Made by a program: the position numbers and the translations under genes. A DNA stretch of 64,000 bases from Hemibagrus wyckioides (Eukaryota > Chordata > Actinopteri > Siluriformes > Bagridae). A model generated the notes under the pieces. The model ran no database searches. It saw nothing but the letters and a program-made list of their open reading frames with translations, and was not told where the DNA came from. Position 1 is the stretch's first letter. Each line of letters starts with the position of its first letter. The stretch lies in contig NC_080720.1 of NCBI RefSeq assembly GCF_019097595.1, forward strand, positions 18,532,352-18,596,351, given 5' to 3'. Shown here piece after piece: positions 49,501 through 64,000 of the stretch.

Positions 49501-51023
49501 TTGGGGAAAGGGGGGGGGTCCTTTTCAACGTAGACACAAAAAACTCAATCTGTCCAGACTAAATGGAAAAGAAATGAGAAAGATTTTCACACACACATAG
49601 ATTAAAAGCAACACAATTTATCATTAAAGACTGAACTAGTATTATTAACAGTATCATCCTTAGATAAATTTAGCACCTTAAATTAAAATTTCTTTCTTGA
49701 TTAAGCTGTTAATTAGTGCTTAAATCTCATTATTTTGGTGTTTTTTTTATCATTTATAATTCAGAGATTAAAAATACGATAACATAGGATAAAACTGTAC
49801 TGATGTTGCACTAAAAGATCAAGGAGTGTGTTTAATAACTGACCATTCGAGGTACTGCATAGATCATTTATTCCACTGACAAAGGTTTGGATGGGACAAA
49901 ATGGCGACTATGTTTAAAGAAACTGCAGCTGGAATGCTGGAGAGTAATGTCTGATGTCTGTCTGAGAGAGACAGCAATGAAGAAGGAGCAGGAAGGCTGC
50001 TTATGGTTATAGTGAGATCAGATATGAGTATTGGGTCTCTTTGTTGTATTTATTGAATTTGTTTGTAGGAATCGAGATCAAATCCTTGAAGCTGATCTAT
50101 CACGACTTTTCGACTGTTTCAAAACAGACTTAAGTACCATAATGAAGCAGTTGCACTTTGTTACTTCCTGCCACTAGGTATATGTTATGTGCAGCTGTGA
50201 ATATATTGTTTTAAATGCAAATTTTCCAAGCCAATATTTTTGGCATTAAGCTCTTCAATCTTTCGGGTGCTGTCTCACTCTGCCACCCAGAAATATTTAT
50301 CATGAGAGGCCCCAATGAGAGAACCCAGTAAGAGCACTTCCTGATGAAGGAAATGATCCAAATTTGCTAGATACTTAGTTTAATGGTGTGCTGAGATTAG
50401 CTCATAATTAAGACTGCCGTTTGGCTATTACGCTTTGAAAGCCTAAGTTAAAGTCTGCATTGTAAGACCTTACAGCCAATAATTATAGATTATCATCATT
50501 CCAGTGAAATTTTAACCCAACATTAGAACTTCGGGTTATTGTCCAGCACCCAGTATTAATCCGACACTGACCTTCTCTTATTTGAGAGGCACAATTTATG
50601 TCCTTCATAACTGAGATCTCTATTGTGTTAGTCAACTTAATTTGTGTTTATGTCAGAAAATACACCAAATCCCTTCCAATTCATGCTACTTAGCTGTTGG
50701 ACAAAATTATATAATGATGTGTAATTTAATATCTTTCAAAGTGAGCCAGAAATCTGTTTCAAACAGTCCATTCGTTTCATTTGCTTTTGGGATCATTCTG
50801 TGCACATTGTTGTGATTGCTTACTTTAGAAATCTCACTCCAGACCGCGAAAGTGTGCCCTTTTAAAATGAGGGCGGTGATACAAACACTTCAGAACTGGT
50901 GTGCACATGTGTGTATATGAGTGTAGGATCTGGCATTATTCATAGGAGCAGATTTTAATTTCTTTTACTTTAAAGTCCAAGTGCTATATAGAGCATAAAT
51001 ATATGTATGTATGACTGTTATTG

Positions 51024-51028
<5 letters not shown>

Positions 51029-51080
<52 letters not shown>
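51029..51080. repeat. (AT)n microsatellite
   Basis: About 26 uninterrupted AT units. Confidence 0.93.
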
Positions 51081-51082
<2 letters not shown>

Positions 51083-54000
51083 TGTTGGGTATCGAGAGCA
51101 ATTTAGAACTGTTTGATTTTCTGAGTGTGTTCATGACTGCGTGTGCGTGTGTGTATGTAATACGATCGGCGCGAAATTGTTAGCGTGGTGTGTGTGAGCG
51201 AGCGTCGTTGGCTGAGCATCGTAGCCGTTGAGGCCACACACGAGCACTGCTGCATTCTTCACTCTTATAGCTACAGCAAGAGAGAGAACTGACTCAGAAA
51301 TATCCTTCTGCTGTGAGGTGAAGAGTTGCACTGTTAGCTCTTACAGATATAATTTGTAATAGGCAAACTGTTGCTGATCTCTCAGTCTTGGAGGAAAGGG
51401 TAGTGTGAAAGGTGCTGGGTCTGGAAAGAGGAAAAACCACAGCCGTGAAGAAAAGAAAGTTTTGTAGAATGAGCAGATTGGGAAGTTGGACCTTCTGGCA
51501 GCTACTGCTCTGCCCTGCTGAAGCTGCATTTTTAGCTTTCTCATAATTTAAAGATAAATCTCTGATGGATAAGAAATTGTTGGCAATCAAACATTCTGTC
51601 ACCTAGAAAATTATATTCTCTGGAGAGAGTGGAGAATGGACTTAACAAAGAAAGAAGACAAAGAAGGAAGGAAGATGCTCATGGATTGTGCCAGGAACAG
51701 AGCCAAAGTGTTGACTCATAGCCCATGTCAGCTCATAACACACACTCACAAATACATAAGCCCACAAATGTGTAAGCACACCAATTAACAAGCTGAGTAC
51801 GAGTTGAAACAGGCTCAACAAAGGTTCACTTTCCCATTTTAAAGAAGGGAAAGTCTCAGGAGTGGGATTGCGCGATCTCAAACCCTGTTCAGCCTTCTTA
51901 GAGTCAGTGCTGTTTAGAATAATGGCAGTCAAACTCCATCTTAAGATAACAAACTGTTTCTATGGTACATTTCCAGATATTCTCAAAATAAGGGATCTGA
52001 GATTTCTTCTTGTCAGATGCTTGCTTTTCTGATAATTTCTGAAGATTAAGCCCAAACACACATAACCTACTGTACGTCAGCTGCCATGTCAGACTAGAAC
52101 ATGATCCCAGCCAGCGTCAGAGTTAGCGTGTGTGGTCTGTGTGCATGAGGACACTCAGCATGCAGCCTTGCCATGAAACTTGTTTGAAAATGTAAATCTT
52201 AGTTTCCTTGGCGTTACCTCCTCCAAAAAACCAGGCATGTTCCTACCGTTCTGTTTCCCTTCTTATCCTGTGCCTGCTTCTTCTCTCAACTGTTCATCGC
52301 TGTCTGCCCTATCCCTCAGCTTTTTTGTGGTATTTACAGTAAAAGTAATGGTTCCCAAAATATTCACTGCACACGTAAGTTCTCGGGCCACCCATCATTA
52401 TTACGATTATTATTTTTTTTTATCGGAGCCAACATCAGGGGTTAGTAGAGGGTTATACAGTACTATTCTTGAATCTTTGTGTGTGTGTGTGTGTGTGGGT
52501 GGGTGCATGTGTGCATGCGTGTGTCAGGGCTCGGTCACTGCAGCTGGGTCCCAGCTGTGCATCTCAGCCTTTTGGTGGAGCTGTTTTCCACTCCTCCTCT
52601 CTTCCTCCTCCTCCTCCTCATCTGTTCCATCCCTCCCAACTTCCTCCGTCTCCTACAGGGAGTTCAAAGGGATACGTGTGGGCACATTTGGGCACATTAA
52701 TAACCCCATACTATAGGATGTAAGGCTGTCTGGACACAGAACAGAGCCTCAAGAAGAAAAAAAAACATCAGAGCCACATCATACCACAGAGCGTAGATTC
52801 TCAGATTTTCAGCTTAAATGATTTAATTGCCAAAATAACTCACTTCAACATACCATTCCATTAGATTTGGTTTTATTTACAGTAGTTTTTGGATCCTATG
52901 CTTTAAAATGTGAATAACTGAATAATAATCCAGGACTTTAAAGGGTGAGTGAGTGTTTAAAAAAAACATAGTAGCTAAGAAGGTATGAGGATTAAAGGAG
53001 AGCAAGAAAGAGAACGTGAGGTATGAGGTGAAGGGAGGGAGAGCCACAGGAAACCACAGGTATGCACTGCCTGGAGAGAGAGAGAGAGAGAGAGAGAGAA
53101 GAGTGGGATGGATGGAAGATTGAGGACTTCTAAAGTAGGGGAGAATGTTTTATTTTATTATAACCTTATTGGGACCCCTCAAATGAGACCCTTCTCCCTT
53201 TCTGTCGCACACCCACAACTTTCCAGTAGTCCCTCTGTCATCAGCCACTCAAAGCATGTGTGCTCAAAGGATGACGGAGATCTCTGTGCTGATAGAAACT
53301 GATGCACCTGAACTCCCAACCATTGTCATGTTTTCCTTTGCAGATAAACAATTGTTGGTGTCACCGGTTAAAATTTAGTAGAAAGCGAATTGCAAAACTT
53401 CAAACAAATAGAACAACACAGTTTTCCTGTGTGGAAGTTCACGTTGAGGTATTCGGTGGTGCTGGAGAATTCGAGTGCGTGTTTGGGGGTGGGGTGTCTG
53501 GGTTTTTAGGGGAGCAGGAAGGGATGAGTATGTGTTATAAAAACAAAGGCAGAATGATAAAACAAAGTTTACCATTGGAAAAAAAAATAACATGCAAAAT
53601 GTGAGGAAAGAGGAGAGAACGAAAAAATCAGGAAACGCTTACATTTTTTTTCTGTAATTCACCAAAATCTCAAGTCTGGTCCATTCCCCCCTCCCATTCA
53701 CCCTGACTCCCTCAGGAACAGCAAGCTACATTAGAGCTGCCATTATCCCCTCTAGCTCATAACAGCCAGAACACCCACCTCGACTCTTGCTCCATGAGCG
53801 AGGGAGAGGGAGGGAGCAGTGGGGGTTGGGATGAGAGAGTGTGCAAGATGAGCAGCAAAAGAGGGAGGAGAAAAAGGAGGAGGGGGTACAGATGAGTGCG
53901 TCCAGCCCCATGTCTTGTTTTAGAGAGTTCCTTCTTTCATGGTGACGTGCACTTTTCTGCTAAGGACAGTTCCAAACTGTTTATGTTGTAGTCTTTGCAG

Positions 54001-55394
54001 AGTGCCTAGCAAGTAGGAGCAAACAGAGCAATTTGAGGATTAGGGGATAGAGCAAAGGGTGGAGAAAAAGAGTTGGAGGAGGGAGCTGGATGTGCCTGAA
54101 AATTTGTTCCGTTACGGGCATAATGGGAACAGAGATAGACAAGGCGTAGTGGTAATAGAGAGATTAAAATGATGGATGTTGCCTTACGTGTGGGGTCCGT
54201 TATATGTCTGAGAGGCAAGAAATTAAACAGAGTGAGCACAATGATGCTGTACAGAACACTGTGTTTTAGACTGCTGTCCTGCTCCATACACACACAATGC
54301 TGTTGGCCACAGATATTAATTCCACCAGTGTAATACAAAGTAGTAGTGGATGATAATTTACTGTATTGACCATTATGGATGCATTTGTAAGTTCTAAAGC
54401 TACTTTAGATTAAAGGATGGAAGTTTTTACGGAGAAAGAGCGTCCTTCATTTCTTCCCACACATTATTTACCATTCTACAGGATGGACGACGAGAGTAAA
54501 AGGAAGAGAAGTAGAGATACTCTTTCACCCTGATATCTCTTCTTCCGGCATTTGGTTTTCATCATCCTTTCCGTCCTCATTTACACAGTCTTTGTTTTGG
54601 ATAGTTGGTGTATTTATGTTTATTATATGGAAATAATCATCCTTTTGTCATTCGGAGTGTGTGTGTGTGTGTGGAATAACAGCAAAAACATTTTTGGCCT
54701 GTTCTGTTTTAAATGATTCATGTAATGTTCTGGATATCTGGTATTGTACAGTTTATTCTTTCTATTTTTGGAAATTTGGCATGAAACTTACATTCCACTG
54801 CACTAAATTTATGACAGAATCCAGTTGGAAATTCATTCACTAGATAGTCAAACTAATTCCAGTTAAATTGAGTTAATTAAATTTAATCAAACTAGTTCGA
54901 GCCATACCTTAAAATAAGTTTAACTGTTAATCAAATGCAGCTTAATCTTAATTCATTCTAATATGTGCATTTTTTTTCAATTATCCTACCAATTTCAGTA
55001 GTTTATAAGTATACTCAAATTGTACTTAGAATTGTGCATGATGTTTTAGGGCCTGGGAAAGTGGGATATTAGTTGGAGTAGATCGGTATGTAGATTGTTG
55101 TAAAAAGATCCCCTTTTATATGTATAAGTCACTAATACTGGACTGGATTAGTTTTACTTGGGGAGGTGGAGTAATGTACTTATTACCAAAGTATCCTTTG
55201 TCATTCTATTACATTCTGTATTAGCTAGCTAACAAGGAATATAAGGGCTATCAGGTGCTTCTTCTTGAAGCCAGCAAGCGACATCTTTTGGAACTATTCC
55301 TCATCCTACATCACAAGGCTGTATAACACACGTAGAGGACAGTCCTACCCAGAGAACAGGGCCAGTTTTGCACCCTTGATTTTACATCCCAGCT

Positions 55395-55970
55395 ACTGGT
55401 TCAATGATTGATTGGTATTAATGGGCTCAAAGTGGGGTAAGAAAACTTTCCCCACACCATAACATCACCTTCACCAGTCAGGACTGTTGACGTAAGGCAG
55501 GTTCGGTCTATGGATTCATGTACTGATGGCACCGAATTCTGACTCTACCATCTGTGTGCCTCAGAAGAAATTCATCAAACCAAGTGACAGAAGTGGAACC
55601 TGATGTCATTTTCTGTTGTTGTAATCTATCAGCCACAAAGTTTGATGTGTTGTGCATTTTGAGATGTTTTTCTGCTCAACACATTTATTTAACTCTTTAA
55701 CATTTAACTTTGTTGACCTTCATCAACAAGGCATTGCCCTCCTCAGAACTGCCTGTTTACTGTATGCCTTTTCTTATGTATTTTATTTTATTTTTCATAT
55801 GTATTTTCTTTATTGAACCATTCTGAATAAGTTTCTGGAGATCAGCAGTTGTAGAAATACCCAAAACACCCGGCAATCTGGCACCAACAATCATGCTAAC
55901 AACAGTCAAAATCACTGATGCTACCTTTTTTCCCCATTCTGATGATGAGGTGAATATTATCTGAAGCTGC
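55395..55970 (-). mobile_element. Tc1-like relic, same family as 2330-2984
   Basis: On the minus strand, AGATAATATTCACCTCATCA with AGAATGGGGAAAA begins the copy. It continues through TGTTGGTGCCAGATTGCCGG, CAGAAAAACATCTCAAAATG, TCAGGTTCCACTTCTGTCAC, GGTAGAGTCAGAATTCGGTG and ATGGTGTGGGGAAAGTTTTC, all successive parts of the transposase gene. Stops, a central gap and loss of the 3' end make it inactive. Confidence 0.68.
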
Positions 55971-57350
55971 TAGTGTGCATATCTACATGATTCTATGCAG
56001 ATGATCTTGGGTCGCTGGTCAACAAAAAGTTCATAAAGGTTAAAATAAGCAGTTTCAATTCAAATGTATGTAATGCACATAGATCTTGGTGTGATGGTCA
56101 TTCATACACCGTGCAGACACTCACATCTTTCTGATATTATACATAGAGATTGCTGTTGATATTTTAGTATTTAATGTAATAATTACTTTCTTCCCATTCT
56201 GTTAATAAAATTCTTTTTAACAGTGAATTATTAAGGTAGGGCAGGATATTGCTGCGCCTGCCAAACCACACACACACACACACAAGCTATATTACCAGAA
56301 AACTGCTGCCAGAACATTAATTTTAAAATTTCATGCTTTCATGTTTCCTATGCACATGTCTAGGCACCTTATTAGTGACAAACAGACTTTAAAATTCTCA
56401 TACTTCAACAGAACTGATTGGAGCAAACTTTGGAAAATCCCATCCATACAATAGATACTTTCAAACACTTCAGCCATGTGATCAATCATCGATCACTCTA
56501 TCACAATTCCTCGCTATACATGTTGACACACGCCTGCCAAGCAACATGCCTTTAGTCACTGAGGCATTAACACTTGTTCTGCTTCTCATACATGAACACA
56601 CTTTCTCAGTAATGCAGAGCCCTTCTTCTTGGATTATACACTAATCTCTGCTCTACCCCCTAATGACTCCAACAGGTGTCTGTGTGTGTCTTTGAGTGTG
56701 TGTGTGTGTGCTTGTGTGAAGGACTGGACACTGCTGTAGCAGCTGTGGCTTGAGAAGAGATCTCTATTTAGTGTATCCACCTCATTAGCAGCATGTTATC
56801 AAATACACACCTCAAAACATCTGCTCACAAACTTGTCAGTCTGTGTATTAAACTCAATCTGTGTGAGTTCTAGCATCATTTTTATGAGTTAGTTATAATA
56901 ATTTTTAATACTAATTTTAATCATTTTATTTTTTTCTTTTGTCATTTAAGTCCATGGGGGATGGGAAATGACAAAATAGCATATGAAAAAAAATAAAAAA
57001 GCTTCAGTGACTTTAGTAGGCTACTGTAAGCTTGCATTGAGAAAAAGTTAATGAGTGTTTCTGTATTTTAATTATTATAAGTTAGTATTGTACGTTTTTA
57101 AGATTGAATAGATTGAATACCGAATAGAACCTTGTTTTAGTCATGATTTAAATTACAAACAAATCATTTAACACAAAGAAACATAAAATATTTAAAATGT
57201 TAGTGGAAATTGAGTTAACAGAATTAAAAGGGCATTGTCATATTGCCCAAGTCTGTGCTCAGGTCTTTTTTTTTCTTTCTTATTTATGCTCATGTGAATG
57301 CATTTGTGTCTCTACAGGGTCCTACAGGACTAGCGGGTGTGCTGGCCCCA

Positions 57351-64000
<6,650 letters not shown>

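Larger units (their letters stand above)
30366..57317 (+). other. Putative gli1 intron 1 (about 27 kb)
   Basis: No second gene was recognised. The interval holds many microsatellites. The main ones are TTTC at 33633-33670 and 37707-37772, CT at 36821-36886, AT at 51029-51080, CA at 45211-45239, 42977-43002 and 43109-43138, GA at 53074-53099, and a 16-base G run at 39317-39332. It also has CpG-dense blocks near 33180-33430, 38080-38130 and 46200-46520, dispersed repeats near 34630-34930 and 35330-35470, and a Tc1 relic at 55395-55970. Confidence 0.45.

Noticed and set aside
52180..52716. 178-codon plus-strand ORF
   Set aside because: Contains GT and TCC simple repeats and Ser/Cys-rich filler, with no domain or splice context.

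Overview
The window looks like nuclear DNA of a teleost fish, probably an ostariophysan such as a catfish. The support is AT-rich intergenic DNA, very dense microsatellites, several fish-type Tc1-like transposon relics, tRNA-derived SINEs with HAmo-type and 'GCGTCTGCTAAATGCC' tails, and two recognisable vertebrate genes with spliced, fish-like proteins. The species call is an inference; teleost is secure.

Layout. Positions 1-580 are CpG-dense and probably belong to the promoter of a gene lying to the left. Positions 580-7340 are intergenic: microsatellites (including a 400-bp ATCT array and a 256-bp alternating TC/AC array), a tRNA-derived SINE and three Tc1-like relics. Positions 7570-9436 hold a complete two-exon inhibin/activin beta-subunit gene (inhbc/inhbe type, plus strand), with a 3' UTR that probably runs to a polyadenylation signal at 10809. 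Positions 10.8-29.8 kb are repeat-rich intergenic DNA. They include a LINE relic with an intact SINE nested in it (15-bp target-site duplication), more Tc1 relics, and one possible unrecognised minus-strand first exon with a TATA box (25048-25218). From about 29.85 kb to the right edge lies gli1 (plus strand): a CpG-rich candidate non-coding first exon ending at a strong donor (30365), an intron of about 27 kb holding CpG-dense blocks and microsatellites, then twelve coding exons from 57318 to beyond 64000. These encode the start, the SUFU-binding motif, all five GLI zinc fingers and most of the C-terminal region. The last exon is still open at the window edge.

An inhibin beta C/E gene directly followed by gli1 on the same strand matches the INHBC-INHBE-GLI1 order on human chromosome 12q13, so this is a conserved block. 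The two products act in separate pathways: inhbe is a secreted TGF-beta-family ligand, and gli1 is the transcriptional output factor of Hedgehog signalling. Nothing in the sequence ties their expression together. No bacterial-type system, CRISPR array or functional RNA gene was seen.
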